From NCBI GenBank assembly GCA_009746045.1, contig RPFO01000156.1, positions 4,178,591 to 4,242,590 on the forward strand: a DNA stretch of 64,000 bases, written 5' to 3'. A program made the position numbers and the translations under genes. Position 1 is the first letter of the stretch; every line of letters starts with the position of its first letter. Under the pieces are notes generated by a model, which ran no database searches, was not told the origin of the DNA, and worked only from the letters and a program-made list of their open reading frames with translations. This DNA is from Mesostigma viride (taxonomy: Eukaryota; Streptophyta; Mesostigmatophyceae; Mesostigmatales; Mesostigmataceae). Of the stretch, positions 1 through 9,153 are shown piece after piece.

Positions 1-27
1 TTCTAATTAATTAATTAATTAATAGCC
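1..27 (+). repeat. LINE tail, (TTAA)n, cut by the window edge
   Basis: The window opens in TAATTAATTAATT-type sequence, the same kind of tail that ends the LINE copies at 2352-2735, 6386-7038 and 23642-25530. It is probably the 3' end of a plus-strand LINE whose body lies outside the window. A simple AT microsatellite is the alternative. Confidence 0.45.
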
Positions 28-252
28 CAGAGAAGTGGCATACATATGGCCTATAATACATTCTAATAAGCTACTTCCTGCAAGGGTGCATGGGAATGTA
101 AACGACACTTGCTCTAGGTGCCCCAGGGCACCTGCAGCCCCATGATCTATCAAGCTATGCCCAGCTAAGGGGGTGGCTGTCATGGGGGGGCAGATCAGCA
201 TAGCTATACAAAAGCTAGAGCGTGGCATCTCAGCAGAGAGCAGCTCTCTGCA
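28..252 (+). repeat. Diverged 225-bp duplication, copy 1
   Basis: This stretch recurs at about 2735-2755 plus 3194-3378. Shared blocks include ATAGCCC-GAGAAG, GCTACTTCCTGCAAGGGT and CTAGAGCGTGGCATCTCAGC. In this copy the sequence is uninterrupted at 38-50, while copy 2 carries a 438-bp insertion there, so this copy acts as the empty site. Both copies follow a TTAA-rich LINE tail. No coding potential is seen. Confidence 0.7.
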
Positions 253-601
253 TGGGCGCGGCATATGACTAAATAAAGCTAGGCATCATCTGGAGTGTGG
301 CACATCATAGGCACACATGTACGTACATGACTAAAAATGCTAGGCATCAGCTGGTATAGAACTTTTGCGGTTGGACTGTAGGTGTCAGCTGGCGATGCCT
401 TAGGATCAGGAGACGTCCGTCCTATAGTCAGCAAAAGTGGGTGCGAGAGGTCCCCAGTTCGATTCCGGCTTGGATTCATTTGCAGATCGCGTTTTCCGCT
501 GACCGGCACTGAACGCAAATGGTTTTCACTATTTGCGGCGTGCCAAATCAGAATCAGAATAGTGCCTGTAGTAGGCGGGCATGTACAAGGCCACGGTCTA
601 C
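253..601. other. No gene seen
   Basis: No convincing reading frame was found. Near 455-466 there is a GTTCGATTCC motif like an RNA polymerase III B box, but no cloverleaf or well-spaced A box was found, so no tRNA or SINE is called. Confidence 0.5.
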
Positions 602-1990
602 CTATTCTACACTACTGATGCTGTATTCCCCTAAGCTGGGGTGTCTGGAGTCGCTGGGGCCGCGGTGGTCGCGGGGGTCGCGTGCCAGGGCTTGTGGCCG
701 ACGTAGATGGCCGCCCCCTTCCAGTACACCGGCTGTCCTGCCTTGGTCTGCCGGAGCTGGAGGTAGGTCGGCCATAGCTCTTGTCGCCGTTGTTGCTGCG
801 CCAGGGTCAAGTCGTCGTCCACGGTGAAGGGAGTCTTCTCGAGCCGCTTGCGGCGTCTGAGAAACGAAATCTTCAATGCATGTCCGATTGGCTCTTAAAG
901 ATGAGAAGAAGCGGAGGCGCCCCTGCCTTACCCCGCGCGCGGGGAAGGCGGTGGGCGGCCAGCTTAATCTCACCAAGAAGGCCCACTGCGTGCAAGGATT
1001 TTGCTCTCAAACGCATGTGCAAGCTTCTCGGAATTCTCACCTTCCTCCATGTCGAAGTTCTTGACGATGACGTTGAGGCTGCGCTTGGCGAGCTCGGCCT
1101 CCTCGCGGAGGTCGAGCTGCTGCTGGTGGAGCTGTGCTGCAACGGCGGAGGTGGTGGAGGTGGTGTGTTGCTTAAGCATGTCCGCCCAGGTCTGGGTGGG
1201 AGGAGCATTGCCATGCAGCCGGGCCAGCAAGGGCTGGCTTGGCGGCTATTTCCTTCACCGCCTGGGCGGTGAGGCCTGCGGTGTTTTGCAGGACCTCGAT
1301 GGCGATGGCATTGTCCTTGAGGCGCTGGTCGATGTCGCGGAGCGGGGCGATGATGGCGGCGGAGGAGGGGATGGTGGCGGTGGAGGAGGCGAGGAGGGTG
1401 GAGAGTGGCGGTGGAGATGGTGGACGGAGGAGGGGGAGCTCGGCAGTCAGCGTGCTGCCCATGGCCGCCACATCTGCAGCGATGGCGGGGGCCACGTGCT
1501 GCTCGAGGGCCTCCTTAAGGAGTGAGCTGATGGAGGATTCGGGTGGTGGTGGTGAGGGGCTTGAGGGGCCAGAGCTCCTCGATGGAGCGGCCAAGGAGGG
1601 AGAAAAGAGCGAATTGCATGCTGAAGGTGGGGGCGGCGGGCGTTGAGGACAGCCTTGTCAAAATAGCGCCTCTGGAGGAAGGCATTGACGAGGTGACCTT
1701 GGTGGGAAAGCTGCTTAGTGCTTGCACAGTTCTAGAAGAGAGGCGTGCGTCCCGAAAAACACGTAGCCCACGATGCGATCGGGTGCGAGCTTGTCAAAAA
1801 AGCCGGGCTGGCTGGCGTCAAAGTCGTACTCGTCCAAAAGCCCGTCAGGGCGACTGCGCTTGGGTTCAGGCGACGCTGCTGGCGAGGCGGGCCCGGCCGG
1901 AAGGGGGCTGGGCGACCACTAGAGCTTGGCTAGTGGCGCCGCTGCCTTCTGGGCCAGAGGGCGAAGCTGCAGCCGGAACTGCAGACGCAT
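602..1990 (-). pseudogene. LINE ORF1-like protein, frameshifted
   Basis: The minus strand holds collinear coding-like pieces in different frames. About 1990-1730 contains an acidic stretch with LLDEYDFDASQPGFFDKL. About 1690-1560 contains GHLVNAFLQRRYFDKAVLN. A Pro/Ser-rich linker follows. About 1230-970 contains a coiled-coil-like part with KRSLNVIVKNFDMEEGE. About 876-631 is a C-terminal part with TPFTVDDDLTLAQQQRR and WKGAAIYV. This order of coiled coil, then a nucleic-acid-binding 'R-N-V-I-V' strand, then a 'D-D-L-T-x-x-Q-x-x-R-R' C-terminus is the pattern of L1-type ORF1 proteins, which coat the retrotransposon RNA. At least three frame changes make this copy inactive. No ORF2 follows in the downstream (lower-coordinate) direction, so the copy is 3'-incomplete or rearranged. 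Confidence 0.6.
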
Positions 1991-2351
1991 TTTCAGGGCC
2001 GAGCGCAGCCGCCAGGCTGCGTTGCGCGGAGGAGCGTTTCACTGGCCAGAATAGTGCGTATAATGGCGTCGGGAAAAAATATCAGCGTAGGCGGTCTTAG
2101 AAAGACACCGTGGTACTTTGCGTAATAGCTGCAGGCCGGTCACAATACTGCGTTACAGCTGTATAAACCGATGATAGTAGCACATGCGCCTAGAAAAGAC
2201 GCATCGGTTGCAAGTGCATGATCTGACTGCTGATTTGGGGCTCAGACGCAAAAGTTCTGAGCTCCGCCGTCAGCCATGTCCACTCGTGGCTCGTGGCTCA
2301 GGGGCATAACTCCGTTGGGAGTATATGTAGCACATAGCCCTGAGACCTAGC
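1991..2351. other. No gene seen
   Basis: No reading frame with a recognisable motif. It lies between the minus-strand ORF1 remnant and the plus-strand LINE 3' end. Confidence 0.5.
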
Positions 2352-2735
2352 CTGGCCTGGCCCCAAGGACATTCCCAGCTTGGTAAACCTGCCATGAACT
2401 ACATCCAGATGTTGCTCACCGACCTAGTGGTCCCCGCTCAGTTTGAACACCGCATCCACTCCCTCTCCCTTTGGACTGCCATGCAGAGCAAGAAGCGGTG
2501 GCAGAAGATTGTCCAGGCTCACACGCCAGCCCCTGTCGGCAAGCCACCCCCCCCCCAAGAAGAAGGGGCGTTTTGCTGAGTAGTGTAGTTAGGATTTTAT
2601 ATACTAGATAGCTTAGAGTTAGGTTACTCTCGATTACGCGGCTTCCTCCACCTCCACCCACCCATCAAGGAACATGTGCTACATGATCTCCCGATGCACG
2701 GAGGCATGTTATAATTTAATTTTAATTTAATTTAA
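2352..2735 (+). mobile_element. 5'-truncated LINE: ORF2 end, 3' UTR and tail
   Basis: Collinear with the last 390 bases of the longer LINE at 23642-25530. Shared blocks include CTGGCCTGGCCCCAAG, ACCGCATCCACTC, GATTACGCGGCT and ATGTGCTACATGATCTCCC, ending in a TTTAA-repeat tail. The reading frame 2394-2579 (61 aa, with ALWTAMQSKKRWQKIV-like sequence) is the end of ORF2. 5' truncation with an intact tailed 3' end is what target-primed reverse transcription normally leaves. The tail is made of TTTAA units, not poly(A). Confidence 0.8.
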
Positions 2736-2755
2736 TAGCCCTGAGAAGGGGCATA

Positions 2756-3193
2756 TGAAACTATTGGCGGTAGTCCGGATTACGGGAGAGCAGAAGTACT
2801 TTTTGGCGAAGCCTTTTGGCAGTGTGTATATCAGATTTTCAACCCTGCCTTTCAGATTCGGACTCTTTTTGGAATGTAAACAGGACATTCTGAATGTTCT
2901 CATTGAGATCTATCGATTGCGCTACTCAAACTTGGGAGTGGACCCCCCAGTGCTGAACTTACCCAGTCTTGACTTTGGCCCATTTGCAGCTTAGGGGCCA
3001 GCATGCAGCCGATTTCACCTGTATTGTTGCCCTTAGTACTATCTCTCAACCGGAATCCGACTTTTCAGTATCTTAGGTAATGTCCAGGATCATCTTGGGG
3101 AGATCTGTCGATTACCGCTCTCAAAATAAAGTTTGGGGGTGGTTCCCGAGACCCAGACTACGATGGGAGTCCGGACTACCACCAATAGTTTCG
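2756..3193. mobile_element. 438-bp MITE-like insertion with terminal inverted repeats
   Basis: The left end TGAAACTATTGGCGGTAGTC is repeated inverted at the right end as GACTACCACCAATAGTTTCG (28-base inverted repeat counting the flanking CATA/TATG, two mismatches). TA flanks both ends (2754-2755 and 3194-3195). The paralogous sequence at 38-50 lacks the insertion. Inside, two related ~100-bp segments (both with GAGATCT-TCGATT and TTTGGGGGTGG-like parts) suggest an internal duplication. No transposase is encoded, so it is non-autonomous. TA flanks fit a Tc1/mariner-type mover, but this is not proven. Confidence 0.7.
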
Positions 3194-3378
3194 TATGGCT
3201 TTTAATACACTCTTGGCTACTTCCTGCAAGGGTAGGGTGTAAACTACGCCTGCTCTGGGTGCACAAAGTGCACCTCAGTGCCCACCACTGTATTTGAGGC
3301 ACCTAGGGGCGCCGACAGAGGGGTGAAGATCATCATGGCTACTAGACAATGGCTAGAGCGTGGCATCTCAGCAGAGCC
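3194..3378 (+). repeat. 225-bp duplication, copy 2 (right part)
   Basis: The continuation of the repeat seen at 28-252, interrupted by the MITE at 2756-3193. Similarity ends after CTAGAGCGTGGCATCTCAGC. Confidence 0.65.
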
Positions 3379-3480
3379 CGTCGCCTGCTCAAGGACACCC
3401 CCATCAGCATGGACGAGGACTACACCCCGGCCCAGCTGGCGGCGAGGAGCAAGTGCTGGAATCACGTACGAGAAGGTGGT
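3372..3480 (+). pseudogene. LINE ORF1 C-terminal scrap
   Basis: One plus-strand frame reads RRLLKDTPISMDEDYTPAQL followed by AARSKCWNHVREG. It matches the 'tp-V-D-x-D-L-T-x-A-Q-x-x-R' signature of the L1-type ORF1 C-terminus also seen at 631-876, though from a different subfamily. It has no start and no upstream domain. The call rests on one motif. Confidence 0.4.
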
Positions 3481-3717
3481 GGTGGCACGAGCCGGGTACG
3501 TACTGGGGGGTAAGTGTGTGGGCAGCTGCGACTGTTGCCGGATGGTCGTTTTGGTGCTTACCTAGTGGGTGGTGTCCGTGTAGACACGGACAACGCGGAG
3601 TCTCGTGACAAGCAGAAGGTAGAGTCTCGTCACAATTAAGCGTGCTGCCTCTGGTGATTCCAGTAGGTAGACAACCCTACTCGTCGGCTGGCGGCTAACA
3701 GGCTTCGGGGACAGCCT

Positions 3718-5060
3718 CTAAATAGTCCCCCGTTCCACTACCATGCATCGGCCTAGTCGACAGAGACACATTGTGGTGCCCGTACATTCTCCGGGGCTCG
3801 AACAGCTCTCAGCAGTAAGCCGGGGACCGGCAACGCCGCCGTGTTCGCACTCCTTAAGGATGTCCAAGCCGGGCTCGAACCCCTTAAGAGCGGCGGTAAA
3901 GCGCGCACGTGCCCGGCGCATGACGTGCATGATCCACAACAATATTGAACATATATGCATGGGGACACTGACACAACCTTGCCACACCCTGTTGTGAAGG
4001 GGGAATGGTGGGGTGGTGCCTTCCGCAGTCCGCACTACTGCCTGCGAGCCCTCATACAGTCGACAAATGGCAGCAATAAACGCAGGTGGTACCCGATCCA
4101 GAGCTAGGATGGCCCAAAGAGCCTCCCAGAGGACGGTCCGTGTGAAAGGCCTTGATATAGTCAACAAAAATGAAGACCAGCGGCACTGAACTGTCAGGGC
4201 GACGCACCTCCTCCATCAATCAACCGGCGCGCGACAAACACAGCCATGACAGTGTTACGACCGCGACGGAAACCCATCTGAGACTCTGACACCCAGGTGT
4301 GGGTCCAGCGCGGCACGGAGCCGGCTGTGCAGCATCATGCGCATGAAGGCCTTCAGCGCGGCGCTCTGGAGGCAGACACCCCGATAGTTACCGGGGTCAG
4401 CAGCAGAGCCCTTCTTGTACAGCATGACTCGGATGGCCGTCTGCCACTCAGCACGGCGGAGGCTCATCAGAGAGCAGGACACCGTCGGTTGCAGAACGCG
4501 AGCAGAAGATCCCTCACCGCCGGGTCAGGGGTCTTCAGCAACTCTGACAGCAGAGGCAGGTGGCGATCGGCACCGACCGCGCCGCGTCGTACCGCAGGCG
4601 ATCGAGCAAGGGCGCCATCCAATTCCTTCAAAGTGAAGGGGTGGACGACGCCGTTGGTGCAGGCAAGGCACTCCCTCCTGCAAGGCGGGGTCTTGGTAGT
4701 CCGCGGCCGAGGAGGGGGGCGCAGGCGGCGGGGGGGGTCCGGCAACACCGAGACGGGCGGCCGTCTCGGGGTGAAGCGGCGGGGGGGGGGCGCGAGCCCC
4801 ACCGGTCAAGGAAACATTGTGGGCCAACCAGCGGTCAACTGAAGGCTGACCGGCGCCGTGCCGTCCCCCGTGTGCTCCACCGGGGTGCGCTGCCGCCGGC
4901 CGCCGAGCCGGTCGAGGTGGTACCACATGTCCTTGCCCTGGTTGCGAGCTTGGCAGGCCTTGGCATCTGCCGATGCACCCGGCGGGGCCGCCTCTGCGTC
5001 CTGAGCATGTGCGTAGGCCTCCGCAAGGGCGGCCGTGAGCACCGTGTACATGCACACATA
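3718..5060 (-). pseudogene. LINE ORF2 (reverse transcriptase) fragment
   Basis: Same family as the plus-strand LINE at 23642-25530. Reading downward from 5060: a linker with KACQARNQGKDMWYHLDRLG (between endonuclease and RT), then NGVVHPFTLKELDGALA, LLKTPDPAVRDLLLAF, EWQTAIRVMLYKKGSAADPG and NYRGVCLQSAALKAFMRMML (start of the RT domain), then VLWEALWAILALDRVPPAFI and GTTPPFPLHNRVWQGC (around RT motifs A and B). It extends further 5' than the 23.6-kb copy, so the two complement each other. Frame changes near 4800, 4470, 4250 and 3970 inactivate it, the YADD motif is lost and the 3' end is missing. Confidence 0.8.
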
Positions 5061-5076
5061 TGTACATGGTTAAATA

Positions 5077-5930
5077 ATGTCCAAAAACTAAATGTCCTCA
5101 TTTGAGGACATAGTCCTCGTTTGAGACGGGGGGGGTCAGGGGCGCGGTTTTGGCGCCAAAGTTGGTCCTGAGGATCCCTGCTGCATGGTGGGTTTTGGCG
5201 CGAAACTGGGATAGGTATACTGAGCGCGCCAAGCCCCTGGGGTCGACAGGGGCCGACCGTACCTGGAAAATATGAGGTGAGGAAAAGTACCGACAACAGC
5301 AATTCGTTGCGCAATGTAATCGAGTACTTTGTCAAGTGACGGCTATGGGGTCGTGTCAGTTCTGAGGCTTGCCTGAACGTTATAGGCCATTATTTTGCCC
5401 CGAATGAAGACAGAACTTTGGATCATCATCTAGTAATTTCGACGATGCTGCTTTTGACGTGCAGGTGCTTTGTATATTTCGAAAATATTGTTCATGAACG
5501 GATTTTGGCATCGTTGAAGAAAATCTGGAAGCTACGTAGATGGCATGATAGGTCAGTATGCAGTTCGGTTTTACAATTTCTTTTTCCGCCCAGGAGCTGC
5601 GGATATCGCGAGTATGGGTTATGCCTACGCTTCTGGGCTAATGGGCGACCCGGGCAGCAGAGGGACCTGGGCAGTTAATTAATTATAATTAATTAAACTC
5701 GTGCTCCCGTTGGGGAGTCACGGAGCACCGAAGTGCTTTTAATCCCTGTGTGTGCACTACAGGAGAAAGGGCAGAGACCCCCAGTCTGGGCAGTTAGATG
5801 GGTCAAAGAGTCTCCATTTTTTCGTCGTGATATCGCAGTCACGCCTGGCGAAAACCACGGCGAGCGCGAGCCATATTTTACTTTTGCCGCAAGGCTGGGT
5901 GCTTCCCGCGCGTCACCGTCCTTATATATG
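5077..5930. repeat. Dispersed ~700-bp repeat, copy A (MULE end)
   Basis: Nearly collinear with 36940-37665: palindrome ATGTCCTCATTTGAGGACAT, then GGTTTTGGCGCC, CCAAGCCCCTGGGGTCGACA, GTTCATGAACGGATTTTGGC and CGCAAGGCTGGGTGCTTCCC. Copy A differs by a 109-bp LINE insertion at 5677-5785. It lies directly beside the transposase C-terminus, so it is probably the terminal and untranslated region of the MULE. It has no coding potential. Confidence 0.75.
5677..5785 (-). mobile_element. Short LINE 3'-end insertion with 10-bp target duplication
   Basis: CTGGGCAGTT occurs at 5667-5676 and again at 5786-5795. The other copy of the host repeat (37515 region) has it once, with no insert. The insert begins AATTAATTATAATTAATTAA, which is a LINE tail read on the minus strand, followed by CCCGTTGGGGAGTCACGGAG. 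The reverse complement of that block also occurs near 39340. This is a severely 5'-truncated minus-strand LINE. Confidence 0.8.
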
Positions 5931-5941
5931 CAGAATGTCCA

Positions 5942-8396
5942 TCATGGTGTGCTTGGCCCAGACAGCCTTGACCAGCCCCAGCACATCCACTGTCCGACCC
6001 GGCTGCGGCGTGCTCGCAGCGACGGGCAGCCACGTGGTCCCACCCCACCCCGGGGCGTTGTGTCCCCCACCACAGAGCCACACCACTGCTGCTCAACATG
6101 CGGCTGGCTTGGATCCGCTTGCCGCACATAGTTAGGCCACTGCTCACACTCGTCGTGCTTGTTAAAGTAGTGCAGCAGTGCGCTGCCTAGTGCCCCCTTG
6201 AGGTGGACTGCCCCCATGTGCCCGTTGGCATGGATGCACGTGCGGAAGGAATATAACACGTGGAGTTCACTGCATGTGGGGTCATCTAGCACCCCCCTCA
6301 GAGCTTGCCCAGGTGCTCCTTCTTGAGCTTGGTCAGTGCATTGTACAAACACCCCCCCAAGTGATTGATGTCCGTTCCTTAATTCTTCTCGGGGATGAGG
6401 CCTGCCTCTGCGAGGAACTCGTCCTCTTTGACCCGTGCACCGTCACCAAGATGCTGCGCAAGGCCCTTAACATCCCCTTTGGTTTGCACATTCATGAGTA
6501 ATGAGGATTTGTACGCTGATTTGCCCTATGTTTCCCACATTATTAGGCACAGGCGCCTGGGCCTAGCCGGGCACCTGGCCCGCACAGATAAGGTAGATAC
6601 ATCAGATAGACTAGCTGGCACCAAGCCCGCCCAGCCTGGGCGATATGTCCTCACCTGGCGTCGGTGCCCCTGGCCGCGCGCGGCAGGGCCGCCACCCATG
6701 GACATTTCGTGACAGACTCGGCATGGACATGTGCTACACTAGACGTGACAGGCTCACACCCGGGCAGCCTCCTGGTTTGTCTGTAATATGGAGGCAGATT
6801 GGGTGCGCAAGGATAGATGGCAAGTAGTGATGAAGGAGACCACCACCAAGCCCGTGGGGGCTCGGACCGCGTGTGACCAAGTATGGCATTCATAGCGATT
6901 CGGGCCGCAGTGCCCACACCCCTGTAACTAGGAGTCACCTATAGATCAGTAGCTTACACCATCCATTCCATCCCATGTTCCCCTCCCACTGAGGACTTAT
7001 GCTCACGTGACGCAGTCACGTGCAAGCCTATTAATTAATTAATTCAATTGACCCGTGCAAACCAGGTGGTGTCACCATCGCTAACCACCTCAGCAGCGTA
7101 CAAGCGTTGGGCCATTGGCTTTGGCAGCACCTCCTTCTCCCCTCCTGCCCCCTCCTCCCCTGCTGTCCCCTCCTCCCCTGCTGCCCCCTCCTCCCTGTGC
7201 ACCACCTGCCCCGTGCTGATGCCCGCAACCGTGGATGCCAGGTCACGCAGCAAGAAGACAGCCCCCTCCCCTTCCATGCTTCTACTGCTGCCTGTGTGGT
7301 TGAGATAGCACACATGGGGCCCGGGCTCCTTGCCTGCCTTGCTAGCCACCTCGCAGACCTGACACCACTTGCCAGAGACATGGTGCCCCACGCACAGCCC
7401 AGTACCATCGTGAATTACCGACTGCTGGCCAAGGGGGATGCAAAACCCTGGTTGGGCCATGACCCATCAAGCGTCAGGCGGCAGCCCTGCCTCCCCTCCC
7501 CATCTACACCAAAGCGCTTGTGCTCCTGCTCCCATGCCCGCACCGTCTCCCTATTCTCCATTAGCTGATCGTGCAGGTGCTCCTTGACAATAGACGTGGC
7601 AGCTGCGACATCCTTACGCCACGTGCTATGCCCAGTGGTGCACCTCTGCCCTAGTAGAGTGGCTAGACGCACAAGCGTGGGCTGGCTGATACCAAACAAC
7701 ACCCCAGCAACTGCCATGAGGCTGTTGAGCATGTTGCGATCCACACCCGGCCTCAGGTCAGAATTAGGGGAGATGATGGCTTTGGTACGCCACCATGGCC
7801 CGCCATCTACCCCCGTGCAGCTGCTATTAGTGCACCATAGCACCACAGAAGATGGGCTGCCACGATCAGCAGTCGCGTGCAGCTCTGGTTCTCCTATCTT
7901 GACAGTGCACAGCTTGCAAGAGGGGCATGCCATGGCACCAAGAATGGCCTTAAGATTGTGGGCATCCACCAGCAAACGAGGCATCTCGAATGGCTGGCCA
8001 CGAGTAGGGGCAGGCACAGTATGAGGCGAGGCGTGTACCTGTACGTGATGGCCTCGCGAGTCCACCTTCTTGGGCGATGGACCAGTGATACAACTCCGGT
8101 GCCTTTCTTTTGCGCCCACTGCTCGACGGCGTTAAAAGCGCACCACCCTCGCTGCCAGGGGTCGACCCCATTGCTGGTGTTGCGGGGCTGCCGCTTGTTG
8201 ATGCCTGGCTTCTCCTTTTATTCTTCTGGACGCGCTGCCGACCTGGCCTTTTCTGTTTGGTCGAGCCGCGAGGGCGCCCCCTGCTCCTGCGTTCTGGCAT
8301 GCTTGTGTTCTCTAAATCGCTGCCTAGCCACGCAGCGGATGCCTCCTTAAGTCGCCGTGACCGCTGCGCCCCTGCACCTTTGCCAGGATTCGGCAT
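5942..8396 (-). pseudogene. Mutator-like transposase, split by a LINE
   Basis: A cut-and-paste transposase of the metazoan/algal Mutator-like type. Reading down from 8396: a basic N-terminus (RGRPRGSTKQKRPGRQRVQK, probable nuclear localisation); a Cys segment with ACPSCKLCTVKIG; a helical segment with NMLNSLMAVAGVLFGISQPT; first catalytic Asp in LTLDGSWPNQGFAS (about 7470-7430); then CQVC, CYLNHTGSSRSMEGEGAVF and a second Asp in VVSDGDTTWFARVN (about 7090-7050). A LINE interrupts here at 6386-7038. The protein resumes leftward with HLGGCLYNALTKLKKEH (about 6360-6310) and HMGAVHLKGALGSALLHYFN. The D-G-S-W, G-S-S-x-x-M-E and D-G-D motifs are the basis of the call. Frame changes near 8100, 7440 and 6305 and the insertion make it non-functional. 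Confidence 0.75.
6386..7038 (+). mobile_element. 5'-truncated LINE inside the transposase
   Basis: The plus strand contains the end of a LINE ORF2: TKMLRKALNIPFGLHI, a frame change near 6492, then NEDLYADLPYVSHIIRHRR, LGLAGHLARTDKVDTSD and KPAQPGRYVLTW. These parallel RMLRQVLNV and RRIAFVGHLARTSQVDT in the 23.6-kb LINE, but it is a different subfamily. A 3' UTR and a TTAATTAATTAATT tail follow. TTAATTC flanks both ends (6379-6385 and 7039-7045). Part of that match could be tail sequence, so the duplication is probable, not certain. MULE coding sequence continues on each side. Confidence 0.75.
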
Positions 8397-8437
8397 TTCT
8401 CCTGTTTGCGGGCTAGTCTATACTGCACGAAAAAATT

Positions 8438-8866
8438 CTATCTGTCCTCCGACGGAATAAAACCTACGTAGATCCCCTGCGCATCGGGAAAAAGTCGGCG
8501 GATAGCGTCGATAATCTCGTCCGGAAGTTTCTTGGCACTTCCATCATCATTCCTCCAGCCCAGCATGGCGGCAAACCAACGATAAGCAGCGTTCCTGAAA
8601 ATTTTATTGTCATCATCGATGGCGGTTGGGGGTACGTGGTTGCGGCCAGCTGAACCGAGAGCAATAAGACCTTCCCGACTGCAAATACTTTCCAACGGGA
8701 TTTCGCCATATCCGTTCGACATTTTCCACTCTGAAACGGCCAACATGGCCTCAATTTCAAGCTGCATATCCACGCCCTGATCCGCCATCGCACCCCAGCC
8801 CTCACCCGAATTTCGCCTCACACGTGAATTTCTGGTCCGGTTCCGGCGCCAATTTTTTGGCGCCAA
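8438..8866 (-). CDS. Small ORF beside the MULE transposase, P2X7 ballast-like C-terminus
   Basis: An intact 142-codon frame, also startable at 8788. It ends 41 bp before the transposase start on the same strand, within the same putative element. The N-terminal third is basic (WRRNRTRNSRVRRN). The C-terminal third reads NKIFRNAAYRWFAAMLGW, then KLPDEIIDAIRRLFPDAQGI and YVGF. The pattern R-N-A-A-Y-R-x-F, L-P-x-x-x-x-x-x-I-R-x-x-F-P-D-x-x-G-x-Y-x-G-F resembles the end of the P2X7 receptor cytoplasmic 'ballast' domain, known as a stand-alone domain in many eukaryotes. The cysteine cluster of the vertebrate domain is absent. Its role is unknown; an accessory protein of the transposon is inferred from position only. 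It could instead be the transposase N-terminus on a separate exon. Confidence 0.5.
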   Translation of the reverse strand: MAPKNWRRNRTRNSRVRRNSGEGWGAMADQGVDMQLEIEAMLAVSEWKMSNGYGEIPLESICSREGLIALGSAGRNHVPPTAIDDDNKIFRNAAYRWFAAMLGWRNDDGSAKKLPDEIIDAIRRLFPDAQGIYVGFIPSEDR

Positions 8867-8906
8867 AATATTCGGGCATGTCCCGTCCCCTTAAACAAAT
8901 AATGGA

Positions 8907-9153
8907 CATTCAGCTGACGTGCAAGAGGTTTGCGCTGTAGCAGCATAAATTGGGATACTATGAGTGAGACAACTACATGTGCAAGGAGTCGAAATGTAGA
9001 TTGAGGGAAGCCAGGAAGCGTCCATCTGCCTTAACCTTATCAGCTATATTCACAAAACCATGTGAACAGAATGTGTACGATGGATGACGGCACACATGAC
9101 CAGATGGATAAGACTAGGTAGCAATAAGGCTGTGCATGCCCAATTATGACCAT
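8907..9153. other. No gene seen
   Basis: Spacer between the MULE and the 3' end of the next minus-strand gene. No motif recognised. Confidence 0.5.

Larger units (their letters stand above)
5077..8906 (-). mobile_element. Mutator-like (MULE) element, nested and decayed
   Basis: A probable DNA transposon covering two minus-strand ORFs (8866-8438 and 8396-5942). Its ends look like diverged inverted repeats: the left starts AATGTCC, then has GTTTGAGACGGGG and TTTTGGCGCCAAA; the right end read on the minus strand starts AATGTCC, then has GTTTAAGGGGACGG and TTTTGGCGCCAAA. The left terminal ~850 bp recurs at 36940-37665, as expected for a dispersed element end. No target duplication was found, so the boundaries are approximate. 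Two LINE fragments have since inserted, at 5677-5785 and 6386-7038. Confidence 0.5.

Noticed and set aside
440-470. Possible tRNA or tRNA-derived SINE (GTTCGATTCC)
   Set aside because: Only a B-box match; stems for the acceptor, D and anticodon arms could not be built.
4297-5105. Plus-strand ORFs of about 180 codons
   Set aside because: Antisense shadows of the minus-strand LINE ORF2 fragment.
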